NCBI RefSeq assembly: GCF_027942865.1
Contig: NC_134507.1
Coordinates: 36,447,711 to 36,511,710, forward strand
Reading direction: 5' to 3'
Source: Odontesthes bonariensis
Taxonomy: Eukaryota > Chordata > Actinopteri > Atheriniformes > Atherinopsidae
Length of the DNA stretch: 64,000 nt
Shown: positions 10,905 through 21,289 of the stretch, piece by piece
Numbering within the stretch: position 1 is the stretch's first letter
Layout of the letters: each line of letters begins with the position of its first letter
Notes under the pieces: generated by a model
What the model saw: the letters and a program-made list of their open reading frames with translations, nothing else
What the model was told of the DNA's origin: nothing
Databases searched by the model: none
Made by a program: the position numbers and the translations under genes

Positions 10905-11063
10905 TAAATCAAACTTTTCCCAAAGCCAGTTGGAAGGAGAGCTTCGACATCCTTGCCACTAACAAAATTGACGAGGCATTCCTCTTGCTCTCGTTTTAAT
11001 TGTGTAATGCTCTCCAGAGTTGAGACAACTTCATGGATAGCTTCTAGCGTTCTTCCGTCGCCA
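10905..11063 (-). pseudogene. RecQ-like helicase N-terminal fragment
   Basis: A minus-strand frame reads TLESITQLKREQEECLVNFV and then SGKDVEALLPTGFGKSLIYQ. This matches the motif 0 / Walker A (motif I) region of RecQ-family helicases, where the usual pattern is R-x-x-Q-x-x-x-x-x-x-x-x-x-G-x-D followed by P-T-G-x-G-K-S. A stop follows a few residues after the Walker A lysine, and motifs II-VI are not found downstream. It is an isolated piece, either of a decayed host gene or of a repeat carrying such a helicase. The 76-codon frame at 10886-10656 shows no further helicase motif. Confidence 0.5.
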
Positions 11064-11258
11064 TGTTTATTTCCGCTGCGGTTGAACTACAATTATATGG
11101 ACTACAATGGACTCCGCGCGTGAGTTCTGCGTCACCACTCGCAACTGTTTGCTGATTGGCAAAACACTGAGCGAACCGAGGTAGGAGGATTTGGCCAGAC
11201 TATGTGCGGAGCCAAAATCTCTGGGCGGAAGTACGTAGGATGGCGTCGCCAGGCTAAG

Positions 11259-11781
11259 GGTAGGCGTCCACTATTCCGGCACGTCAACGTAACTCGCCGG
11301 ATTGGATGCCTAGTTGTCGCCGTGTTGCTACTACAGTGGGTGTGTACAGAGGGGCGTGTGAAATGGCTCCGGGGGAAAGTAAATAACTTGTAATTTTAAC
11401 CAACCGAAGTTTCTCCCTCTAAAAATTTGAGTTTTGGAGGGAAATGAATGTGTATAAATCGTCAGCAATGGAACATTATTTCATATTGTACCATGGATCC
11501 GGATCTGCGAGCGAGGAGAGCTGCTGTGCTGCTGCTGCTGCTGCTGCGACACAGGAGAACACATGATCTACTGCCATTGGATAACGCACTCCGTCTGCCG
11601 TGGCAAATTTGCATAAAGTTTGGCCGAGCCCAACTTTTTGACGTGCCGCAGGTCCGCCGCTCGCCGTGCCGGAATCCCAGCATGCTTTGCGAGCACGGCG
11701 ACAACGATCGGCCGGATTTCATTGAAAATGAATTGAATGCGTTGGATACGGCTTGACGTGCCGGAATAGTGGACGCCTACC
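11259..11781. mobile_element. MITE with 27-bp terminal inverted repeats
   Basis: The left end GGTAGGCGTCCACTATTCCG is repeated in inverse at the right end (CGGAATAGTGGACGCCTACC), and the match extends through GCACGTCAA-like sequence. Inside, a frame starts MDPDLRARRAAVLLLL with a (CTG)n run, which could be the N-terminal stub of a transposase (PIF/Harbinger transposases often start this way), but it has no catalytic motif. I see no clear target duplication, so the superfamily is left open. Confidence 0.65.
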
Positions 11782-11783
11782 TT

Positions 11784-12099
11784 CAGGGTTGCCACCCGTC
11801 CCTTGAAATACGGAATCGTCCTTTATTTGGCAACAAAATGTTGATTTGTTCCGTATTTTCACAAATGTCCAATACACTTGTCTGTCCCACACGCATCCAC
11901 ACAAAGCCCCGCCTCCCCAGCTGCGCTCTTCTGTGAGTCTGGTTCTCTGCACGCGGTGCTGTCACTCACAGTTGCTTAGAGACACACACCAGCGCGGCAC
12001 AAAACCTGCGCATTTTTAATAATGCCCACTACACCCGACGCAAAAGTACAGGCGTGAATGGGAAGAGGCACATCTATGGCTGGACAGAGTCAGTGGCGA
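11784..12099 (+). mobile_element. hAT left end and transposase start, cut by hAT-B
   Basis: Begins CAGGGTTGCCACCCGTCCC, a common hAT terminus. Near 12020 a broken frame reads MPTTPDAKVQA, stop, then a peptide around WLDRVSGD, which recalls the start of a BED/TTF-type finger in hAT transposases. The element is interrupted at 12100 by hAT-B, and its continuation is not found to the right, so the rest was lost or rearranged. Confidence 0.5.
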
Positions 12100-13757
12100 C
12101 AGTGCCGTAACCAGCATTGAGGACACAGAGGTCACGACCTCGGTATTTTCCCCGGTGTTTTTTTAAATTTTTTTATTTATTTATTTTTTTTATTCAGAGA
12201 TGAAAATCGTTCTGACTTTGATTGGTGGAACGATCAGCATGCATTCTCATTTGTTTTTCTGAAAATAAAGTCCACATAATCCCGTTATATTTTAAAACTG
12301 AGCGGAAAAACGCCACCCGACTTTTTTTTCTTTTTTTTTTTTCCGCCACCAGACATTGGAAACATGTTTATCATATTACACAGCTTCGACGCGAAAGTCA
12401 GCTGGGAAATGGAAGCAAGATGAAGAAATCTACTAAACAAACTAAACTCAGCTTTGGAAAGCCAACTGGCCAGGGGAAAAGAAAGAGAAAAGGAGGTGAG
12501 TTCATTTCGCCAATCGCCAGTGAGAATGAGTGACTGTTCATAATGTTCATATGCGTTCAAAGCGCGGCTAGGAATAGGAGGATGCTAGATTGTTGTTCTC
12601 AGCATTTCAAGCAACAGTCACAAAGCCCCTTGGTTAGGATTTCGTTTTCCAGTCGGCACAAACACACTGCACACAAATCTCTCTCTCAATTCGATTTTCC
12701 AAAAAAAGAAAGTAGCGACCTGTAATGGAATTGTTGGGAGTCGTGACACGGCTTGGGCTGTTAAGCTAACTTTTTTTTTTTTTTTTTTTAAATCAGGGCT
12801 TGACAGTTTTGTGCCAACTGTGGCTAGTGGTCATTCAGCCTCACTAGCTACAGTTTTGTTCAGTGCTATATGGCTTCCTACATGTAAATAAAGCAGACTA
12901 ATAGAAACTGGGTCAGAAACTTATATTATTCATTTTACTTAAAACAATTGATGATGCACACGGGGCAAAATAACAGAATGAAATACCCCGTGTACTCTCA
13001 TATGACACAATCTTGAGGTTAGTTGTGCTGCTCATGGTGCATTATGAAGCCAAGTTTTACCAGCATTTAGCTAGTTGTCAGACCCAGCATGATACCTCTG
13101 TCTTCTCTGTGTTGAGTGAATGGATTGAATTGAGACTATACATCTAAAATACAGCCAACATCTTGTGGTCTGTTTGGCACATTCTACGATGTTAATTTAG
13201 TGGGTGGATTCAACCAGTTACTTAGGTAAAATGATTGCATTTTTCCTAATGAACCATTTGGATTTTATTGCAAATGGTGTCTAAAATTTTGCACATCGGT
13301 TAGACCTATAACCCAACTCATTCATTTGACCTTTTAGTGGGTCATGCACATGCATGGTGATGATGGTGACAATAGTAATAATAATAATAATAATGTAATA
13401 TTAATAATAACAATAATATTAATGGTGATGCTGATGATGATATTTTAAAACAGATGACACAGGAGAGGATGAGAATGAGGGAGTTGAAGAGAGAGAGTCA
13501 GTAGAGGAAGAAAGGGGAAGAACTGAGTCTCACTCACTCACTCACTCACTCAAATACTCTACTTTTGTGAACACATTGTTATAATACACTTGTTCACCTA
13601 CATATTCACCTCCTTGATGGGCTTGTGATTTACCTCTGTTTATTCACATTTCCCAACTGTATTTTAAAAAGTCACCATATTAGGATGTTTTTTTTGTCAA
13701 ATAAGATTTATCGCAATATTTGACCTCGGTATTTGAAAAATCCTGGTTACGGCCCTG
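12100..13757 (+). mobile_element. hAT-B, 1.66-kb non-autonomous hAT (copy B)
   Basis: Inverted second copy of the element at 5762-7467, with termini CAGTGCCGTAACCAG and CTGGTTACGGCCCTG. In this orientation the transposase 5' exon is readable: from ATG 12420, MKKSTKQTKLSFGKPTGQGK to a donor GGTGAGTT near 12495. A second acidic exon follows the acceptor TTTTAAAACAG near 13453. The flanks AGTGGCGA and CCGAAGCA do not match, unlike copy A, so one side has been rearranged since insertion. Confidence 0.8.
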
Positions 13758-14094
13758 CCGAAGCACTCTGCTTCACGAAGATAAAACAAACGCCGAAGCG
13801 TCCGTGTCAAACGGGGAAAAAAGAAAAAAGATGGTTGTTGTGACATAAAACACTCATACACAGAATAACATATTTATTATGTTGATATTTCTACAGTCAA
13901 CACCACAAATATCTGTACAATGTTTTGTATGCCATGCTTTTTGTACATTTACATAGAACAATAAAGTTTATTGAGAAAAAAAACCCTTCCGAAACCAGTC
14001 ACATGGTACGGCCGGTTCGAAAGGCCTCTGACGTCACCACATAGTCATCGACACGCGCCGCTTCACAAAATACATCCGAAGTTACCGCACACAC
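13758..14094. mobile_element. Remnant of a GAAGC-rich hAT
   Basis: The stretch starts CCGAAGCACTCTGCTTCACG and ends near CACTGCGAAGCCTCGGC, with several CGAAG/CTTCG motifs like the outer hAT at 4963. It contains AT-rich sequence with an AATAAA-like signal (near 13960) but no frame. Both termini have been lost or overprinted. Confidence 0.4.
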
Positions 14095-14376
14095 ACTGCG
14101 AAGCCTCGGCTCATCTCGGTACATCTCGGAACATCTGGTAACAGCAACAGAAAGCTGCAGGCAGGTGAGGCCAAAAAAGAATGAATTTAGCGGTCAGACG
14201 TTAGCAGAAATGTCTTCAAAGTGCTCTGTGTCATTGGTTTGATTCCTGCTCCTGGACACGGGCAGTCAGAACATGCAGCAGAGAGTAAAATGGTCAGATA
14301 ACCTGGCTGCTAGTCACAGTTAGCACGTCCTGTTGATGCTAATGCTAATGTTCTGCAAACCATTAAAGCTTTAAAC

Positions 14377-17300
14377 CAGGGGTAGGCAACCCAAAATGTT
14401 CAAAGAGCCATATTAGCCCAAAAAAACAAAAACCATACCTGTCTGGAGCCGCAAAAATCTAAAAGCCTTATAAGGCAACATAGACTGTCAATACATAAGC
14501 TGTATGCCTACTATTAAAATGACTAAATAGGCTACAAAAACAAAATGAACTTTCATGATTAAATGTTTATTTTCCCTGCAGCGCATCCTGGAGAGAATTA
14601 CACACCACGTAACTACTGATGTACGATAGGCCTATTTCTGCTTCAAGTTTAGCCTAGCTTCCATTACAATATTAATGTGTTATGTTGTGTTGATTAAATT
14701 ATAGTGTAGCAACTATAGAGGCGTAGATAGTATAAGTCTCAGTCCAGACTTTATTGTGCAACCAGCACTTTTATTTTGACAGGCAATTCGCAGGAAACAA
14801 CAGTGAATTACGTTCACATCACACTACTCAAACAAGTGGGTCTAACCCTCCGTCTCACCACTTATAGTCATGGTGCAAATTTAGTCAAAATGGAACACAA
14901 ACAAAAACCATGTACCACACCGTCACTGCGTACAGAACACAACATAAACACACAAACTCCACCACAGCCCCAAACACAGCACACAAACGGGGAACAGAGA
15001 GCACCCACAATGCAATGCGGCAACACCCCCGCAGCAATAGATATACAAGAAGAAATACATATTTTTGGTGCCATCTTTTTTTATTTTGAGGTCTCCAGAA
15101 CAAACAAGTACATAGCCTCAGGCTATTTTCGGACCTTGTGGAAATGAAATGTTCTCTTCAAACGTCAATAACAATAGAACTCACTGTTCAATAACAATCA
15201 ACAGAGCGCAAAAAACACGCAGCCTGTCGTTAAAATGCAGTTTGCAACTATAAAAATAAAACGGCAGCCTTTTGAAAAGGTAAGTGCCAAGTTAAGTAGC
15301 CTGAGTCAGTGCAAATGAGTAAAATAAATAAAACAATCTTTTAATTCTCCCCCTTACTCAGCGTCATACATTAAATAAATTGGTTACAATCGCAAAGGAG
15401 TAGCGCAGCCTGCAATTAAAAGGCAGCTTGCTTAAAAATTCAACAGTCAGTCGAAATTAACAAAATCAAAATGAGACGGATAAACTTTGATTTCTGTGCA
15501 TTATCCTCTTTTCTTTAGTTCGCAAATGCCACGCAGTCAGTGCAACTGTCAAACTGCATCCTTCTCTTCCCCCCTCAGCACAAATAGGCTACGTCATCGG
15601 ACCTGAGTGACAAAACACAATAATTGTGTCATTCCAAATACATATAGGCCTACTGACAAAATCAGAAACCCATTCATAAAAACAGCCCCTTTGTTAGGCC
15701 TAAATATGTGCCCTGACGGGATTGTGTTCTCACCTGTTCAATGCGACTTCTGTTTTCGGACATCACTGGACAGCTTCTCAACATCGGGCATGTAAGATGT
15801 AACTTTAATCTTGACGCAGGACTGCAAGCTGTCATCTGTGAGGCGGGTGCGGTATTTGGATTTGATATAGTTCATGTTTGAGAAGATCTGCTCGCACATA
15901 TATGTTGATCCAAACATGGATAATGCTGCAAATGCGTATTTCTTCATGTTACTATAAGTGTCGGGAAGAGCCTTCCATGTTTCAAACACAAGTTTCTCTG
16001 GTGTTTGGAGGCTTTCCATTTCGCTCCATTTGTGGCTTTGGGCAGCATGGGCTTTCTGGCGGCTGACGTCTTCAAGCTCTGCTGTCAGACTTTTGAATTT
16101 GGCAACCCACAAATCTTTGTCAGCTATATCGGCCATTTCCATTTCGAGGTCAGCTTGATTTACTCCTGGGAATGTTTTCAGCAAGGAAGGGTCAATTTCC
16201 AGGGGTGCGACGGGGAAAGACAGGGTCACTTTTTCCTTTCGGAACTCACTAAATCTTCTCCCAAATGCAGCTTGCATGTCAACGATTGCACCTTGCAAAT
16301 AATCACTGTTGAGTGTGTGATCGTGATGGGCGTCTTTGAACTCTCTCAGGGATGAGAAGTGGGAGAGCGTGCCTCGCTCTACATCCCTGGCGAATACTGT
16401 CAGCTTGCGCTCGAATGACAAAACGGCTTCCAGCATTTGAAGCGCAGTGTTTCCCCGCTCCTGGAGACTTTTATTGAGCGTGTTTAGGTGATGTGTCATG
16501 TCAACCATGTAGTGCAGTTTTTCAAGCCACTTGGTGCCATTACTCGATCCAACCAGGGTAGTTCATGTCTTTGCTTTTCAGGAATGTTTTCACGTGTTCT
16601 AAACACGCAACAAAGCGACGCAAAACTTCGCCCCTGGATAGCCAGCGGACTTTGTTGTGCAGCAGAGATCCGCATATTCGCTGTCAACTTCATCTAGCAA
16701 TTCACGGAACTGGCGGTGGTTTAATGCTTTTGCGATTATTTTGTTCACAATCTGGATGACAAGGTTCATCACCTCCATACACTCCGGTGGGAATGTTTGC
16801 GCGCACAGCGCCTCTTGGTGCAATATGCAATGGAATGCAAGCAGATTCCGATCCAATGCTTTCTGTAGTAAAGTCACAACCCCCTTTTGCGACCCTCTCA
16901 TTCTCGGTGCACCGTCTGTAGCGACTGAAATCAGGTGGCCAGTGTGTATTCCTTTGTCATTTAAACACTGCAGCACAGCCTCACAGATGTCCTCCCCCCG
17001 TGTTTGGCCTTTTAGTGGTATCAATTCGATCATTTCTTCTTGCGGCCCATCAGAGTTCACGTACCTGCATAGCAGAGCTGTCTGTTCGATATCGGTCACG
17101 TCACACGACTCATCACAGGCAATTGAGAAAGCTGGAGTTGAATTGATGTCCTTGATTTGCTGATCTGTGATATTGTTTGCCATTTTAATTACGCTTTCCT
17201 TCACTGTTTTTGCGGAGAGAGGCATGTCTTTAATTTTCTGAATGATCTCGGTTTTGTTTTTGAAGTCCGAAAATAGGCACTCTGATATTTTAATGAATGA

Positions 17301-17979
17301 GTCCTTCATGTACTCGCCATCGGTGAATGGTTTTTCTCGCTTTATTATCTCCCGGGCTGCAACATAACTTGCAGCAGTAGTAGCCTAGAGTTTGTAGATG
17401 CAATCCACTTCTTCAAACTGTTTTTTCGGCCCTCAAATTTCTCCACCAGTACTGCAATTGCACCTTTCCTCTCAGTTCCAACTGGGTGATCGGCAGCAAA
17501 TTTAGCATGATTTAGCTGGAAATGTCGTTCCAAGTTGCTCTTCTTCTTATTTGACAACTTCTCATTGCAAATCAAACATGCAGGCAATCCTTCAGCATTG
17601 GCAATGAAAGCAAAGAGTTCAGTCCATTCTTCCTTAAACCCTCTGTTCTCATCAGCAATCTTTCTCTTTTTGCCTTTTGAATCCATGGCTCATCACTCAC
17701 TCACTCACACACCCGTTTACAACTCGCCTGTGCTGTTTCTCCGGCTGACGCAGTTTTGCTATTTGGCGCCATTCTGAAATTCGTTTTTTTTAAATATATT
17801 TAAAGTTACATACATTTTTACAGCATAAGAATATTTGTGTCATGTTTACCCCCTAAGAAACCATATTGAAAAAAATAAAAAAAATAAAAAAATATCTTTT
17901 TCCATTTTTTTCACATTTTTGCCAAAGCTCCAGGGAGCCACTAGGGCGGTGCTAAAGAGCCGCAGGTTGCCGACCCCTG
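14377..17979 (-). mobile_element. hAT transposon, 3.6 kb, nearly complete
   Basis: The termini CAGGGGTAGGCAACC and GGTTGCCGACCCCTG match as inverted repeats with one difference. CTTTAAAC is repeated at 14369-14376 and 17980-17987, a perfect 8-bp duplication. Subterminal AAGAGCC/GGAGCC motifs are present. It carries a transposase gene on the minus strand with both catalytic motifs recognisable, but the frame is broken, so this copy is not autonomous now. By protein it belongs near the hAT group that gave rise to GTF2IRD2-like genes. Confidence 0.9.
15738..17686 (-). pseudogene. hAT transposase (GTF2IRD2-like), frame-broken
   Basis: Starting at Met 17686 the product begins MDSKGKKRKIADENRGFKEE and has a zinc-finger pattern CLICNEKL...ERHFQLNH, which should bind terminal DNA. 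The next frame (17309-16599) holds IACDESCDVTD, with the first catalytic Asp, then VATDGAPRMRG, with the second, then FHCILHQEAL. The last frame (16508-15738) has the C-terminal dimerisation region (ALSMFGSTYMCEQIFSNMNY). Three open pieces lie in at least two frames, with breaks near 17340-17310 and near 16690-16600. The summed length of about 600 residues is normal for the family, so decay is recent. Confidence 0.8.
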
Positions 17980-18650
17980 CTTTAAACGATCCCAGACACA
18001 CAACCTCAGCAAGATTTCAATAAGCCGGCCAGATGGCCAAATAAGATGGAGCTTTATCCTTTTAGCTGTGTGTGAAACATACTTCTGGGCTCTTTTCTTC
18101 CTCTTTTCTAACCTTTTGGGGCAGTTTTTGACCATCCTGTCACATTTTCCACTAAAGCAGCAGTTTTCTTGACTTCTTTCTGTAGTTTTGCTGAAATCTT
18201 TTGCGATTTAAAAAGTTTGATGATCAATGTCAAATTTAGAATGGTTCTTTCCAGATTTATCTGAGTATCATTTGGCTTTTTGATAGAAGTGTGCAGCGAT
18301 GTGTTTAACGTACACAATATGCCATATTTCATGATTAGATCTTAAAATAGGACTTAATTATGGTCAATATAAATCCTTTAATTACATGAAGAGTTTAAGT
18401 TGTGTGAAGAGGAGTCATAGCATTATTATAAAGACTTGTGGGTGATCCAGGAAAGTATAACAGGAGCAGTAGAAATCCAGTTCTCCTCAGTATCAGTGTC
18501 TGATTTCTCAGATTTACACTCAGAAGCCCATTAAAAGACAGTCTGGCTGTCCTCTTCAGAAGTGTCTCATGAAAGCTTCATTATTCAGTTTCCTTTACAT
18601 ATCCAATATTTTCTTTTATCCACGAATCAACAAGGACTGAGCACATGATA

Positions 18651-19096
18651 AAAAGGTTCTGGAAATGAGAACAGGTTTAGAAACGGAGAGAATCTGAACC
18701 TCAGTCTTTGGGATGATATTGGGACCCTTTCCTCAAACAGGATCATTGTCTTAATGTAGTAAAATGTTTTAAGTTGATGGTGTTCCACTGACTCAGATGA
18801 GATTTATGGGATATTGCACACAGTGGGTGTCAGTTTACAGAGTATATTATTACATTTTTTTCTGAATTTGATCAAAAAGCTACAAATATTTTGAACCTTG
18901 ACCTTAGTGGGTCTTTAAAGAAGCATTTTAAAGTTCACAGGGATTTCAATAAAAAGCACAGTAATGAGTTTAATGGAATGTGACTGGATGGTTAAAAACT
19001 GTGCAGAAAGGTTATCAAGAGAAGAAGAAAAGTGGGTGTGGTTTAACACGCTGCACGCCACAGCTGGATCTTATCGTATGTGCTGACTGTTACAGA
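18651..19096. other. 5' flank of the zinc-finger gene
   Basis: No independent gene. AT-rich sequence leads to a pyrimidine-poor but usable acceptor (CTGACTGTTACAG, ending at 19096). The block 18970-19035 is weakly repeated near 4460-4520. An upstream non-coding exon is likely but cannot be located by eye. Confidence 0.4.
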
Positions 19097-19119
19097 CAGA
19101 GACCATCAGTCAGACCAGA

Positions 19120-19401
19120 ATGGAGCAGCAGAATCAGGAGCCGAAACAGGAGCAGAACCAGGAACAGAACCAGGAGCTGAAGCAGGAACAGAACCAGGAG
19201 GTGAAGCAGGAGCTGAAGCAGGAACAGAACCAGGAGCTGAACCAGGAGCTGAACCAGGAGCAGAACCAGGAGCAGAACCAGGAGCAGAACCAGGAGCTGA
19301 AGCAGGAGCTGAAGCAGGAGCTGAAGCAGGAGCTGAAGAAGGAGCTGAAGCCCTCCACCAGGAACAGTGCCGGCTCATCCTCTGGGTCCACCGGGCCACA
19401 G
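19120..19401 (+). CDS. C2H2 zinc-finger protein, coding exon 1 (Gln/Glu-rich)
   Basis: The exon starts at ATG 19120 (MEQQNQEPKQEQNQEQNQEL) and consists largely of a 6-codon-type repeat of Gln, Glu, Asn, Leu and Lys, followed by a Ser/Thr/Gly tail ending GSTGPQ. It is preceded by an acceptor at 19096 and followed by a GTCAGT donor at 19402. The exon ends on a complete codon (phase 0), which matches the phase of the zinc-finger exon at 31098. Joining them gives ...GSTGPQ-KHRPQEGSRW..., a linker style typical of fish zinc-finger genes. The repeat is probably disordered and may be length-variable. That these two exons belong together is inference from phase and layout. Confidence 0.6.
19134..19350 (+). 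repeat. Coding minisatellite (CAGGAGCTGAAG / CAGGAGCAGAAC units)
   Basis: About 36 six-base half-units built on CAGGAG alternating with CTGAAG, CAGAAC, CTGAAC or GTGAAG. Because the unit length is a multiple of three and lacks stop codons in most frames, open frames appear in several frames on both strands; only the MEQQNQ frame is supported by splice sites. Confidence 0.85.
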
Positions 19402-19629
19402 GTCAGTGTGGAGGAGGTTTTTATTTTATTTCTTATTTATTTGGTTAGGACACTGCACATTAATCAACATATCAGCAAAGCATCTATGTAAATATGCCGG
19501 AGTTAGCACAGTTGCTAAATTTTATATGTTGTCCTCAGGCAGGTATCATAAAAATATACAGACAATACACCATGACAAAAAACTAAAGAACAAACAAACA
19601 GAACATATTTTCAAAGATTCACATCAAAG

Positions 19630-20033
19630 TTAAAGGGATAGTTAGCCTCTTTTGACATGAAGCTGTATGACATCCCATGTTAGCAATATCATTTATGAAC
19701 ATTGACTTACCCCCTGCTGCGTCCTGTGAGCAGAGTTCCAGCCTCGTTTTGGTGTTGAGGAAAGTAGTCCGGCTAGTTTGCTAGGGTTCTGAAAATAAAG
19801 CGTTTTGCTTCTCAAAACAATATGCGTTCAAAAGAGTAATACATTTGCATCACAAAATCCTCCCTCCAGAAAAGTCAGTCCTCACATCGCTTGGCGCTAT
19901 TTTCTCTCTCCCTTCGTATCACTGCCTGCCGTGTAAACCGTGCAGACCGAAGTGCAGACCGAGCACTCCCCTGCTTCCGAGCAGCAAACACCGTAACAGG
20001 TGCAGCTATCGCTAGGTGGCTGTTCGCATTGAT
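19630..20033. mobile_element. TTAA-type MITE, second copy (right end changed)
   Basis: Starts TTAAAGGGATAGTTAGCCTC and matches the left two-thirds of the 368-bp MITE at 28189-28556 (shared ATGACATCCCAT, GTTCCAGCCTCGTTTTG, AATATGCGTTCAAAAGAG). The right inverted repeat is not present; other sequence (CTCCCTTCGTATCACTGCC...) follows. Confidence 0.6.
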
Positions 20034-20440
20034 ATTAAAGTGATAGTTTGGAGTAGATTCACCCTATTGTCATTTGAACTGTGACATCCTGCCAAGTAGC
20101 CCACCCGAAGTTTTTTCGATATTGGCTGAACATCAGCTGAGTTACTGAGTTAACCCGAATAGCTTAGTACAAGCGCTAATGGAACCTAGCAGTATCTCCA
20201 AAATTACCACACTAAAATCACATGCCATGACACCAAACTTCTACAGTAGTACAAATATGGTCTGTACTCACAAAACTATGCATTTGGAAGTTTGAAAATA
20301 GTCCAGGAGTTTATTATTATCAACACAAGCCTAATAGCTTCTCTGCTGCTAAAGCTGCGTCGACGTCACTTCTGGGAGCTTCAAAGTAAGATGAGGGTTG
20401 ATCTACTACTATAGACAACAAAGTATATGCTATATTCTAC
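20034..20440. mobile_element. Possible second TTAA-type repeat
   Basis: Begins TTAAAGTGATAGTTTGGAG, a start similar to the MITE just upstream, then runs through unique sequence with no frame. The right end could not be found, so the extent is a guess. Confidence 0.3.
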
Positions 20441-20738
20441 ATGGTTTTTTATGAATTTTTATGTTGTAGAGTTGTGAATTTATTTTATCAATGGAGAAAT
20501 TGAGCAGCCTTGCTCTTCTGTTTGCACATACTCAGACAGCCATTCCATCCTAAAAGAACCGCATTTCTTTTTTACTTTGGCTTGGTGAGTGGATGTGTCG
20601 CTGGTGCTGCCCGTTCGTTTCACCATGATAAGGGGTTGCGTGTCACTGTTAGCTAGCTAACCTGTACGGCGCGTATGGGTAGGGCACATATGCAAGCACT
20701 ATCAATGGCTGCCTAGCGTAAGTTAGCCGTATCGTATC

Positions 20739-21011
20739 CAGTGTTTCCCGCAGGAAAATACTTAGTCAAGGTGGTGAGTCGTCGGCCAGCACCAGGGGTT
20801 TTGCGCGGATAGCGTTCCATCGGGTGGCGGGTACTTGGAATGGGACGGGGGCTGTTAGAGCAATAACGAAGCTGTTTAAAAGCTGAAACACTTTTTTATT
20901 TACATTATTAACTATTTACATTAACAACCAGTAGGTGTCGCAATTCAATGTTATCAATGCTGTCTTTTAATGTCTGAGCATGGCAAAGCATTATTACTTC
21001 GATTTAAAAAA

Positions 21012-21053
<42 letters not shown>

Positions 21054-21126
21054 TTTGGGGAACGTTGGCAAGGCGGCAGTGCGAGTTTGCTAAGGCCTTA
21101 ACTATAATGCGCTGCGGGAAACACTG
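20739..21126. mobile_element. hAT-like MITE with CAGTGTTTCCC termini
   Basis: The termini CAGTGTTTCCCGCAG and CTGCGGGAAACACTG are perfect 15-bp inverted repeats. Flanks share only GTATC and not a full 8-bp duplication. It contains a (TA)n run at 21018-21050 and no frame. Confidence 0.75.
21018..21050. repeat. (TA)n microsatellite
   Basis: About 16 TA units inside the hAT-like MITE, followed by a T run. Confidence 0.9.
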
Positions 21127-21289
21127 GTATCATTGGCTGAACACCTGTCACTCACTGCGTTACATTGAAAAATGGTACAGAAAAACACATTATTGGTCTA
21201 ATTAATTAGATTAGGTCTAGAATTAGATATTAATTAATACGTTTATGGTGAATTTTATTTTATGCACTGCATAGATTTTCTTGTGCGCT

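Larger units (their letters stand above)
14095..18650 (-). repeat. Inverted-duplicate segment, copy 2 (interrupted by a 3.6-kb hAT)
   Basis: Outside 14377-17979 this is the reverse complement of 2226-4884 without its hAT. At the position of the copy-1 insertion this copy reads straight through (GACACTGATACTGAGGAG, minus strand), giving the empty site. In turn, copy 1 at about 4605-4625 gives the empty site of this copy's hAT. The two copies differ by scattered substitutions. Confidence 0.7.

Noticed and set aside
11448-11756. 102-codon frame inside the MITE
   Set aside because: Contains a (CTG)n run and no recognisable domain; at most a transposase stub.
19106-19399. Several long overlapping open frames on both strands
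   Set aside because: They arise from a stop-free 6-bp-based minisatellite; only the MEQQNQ frame has fitting splice sites.
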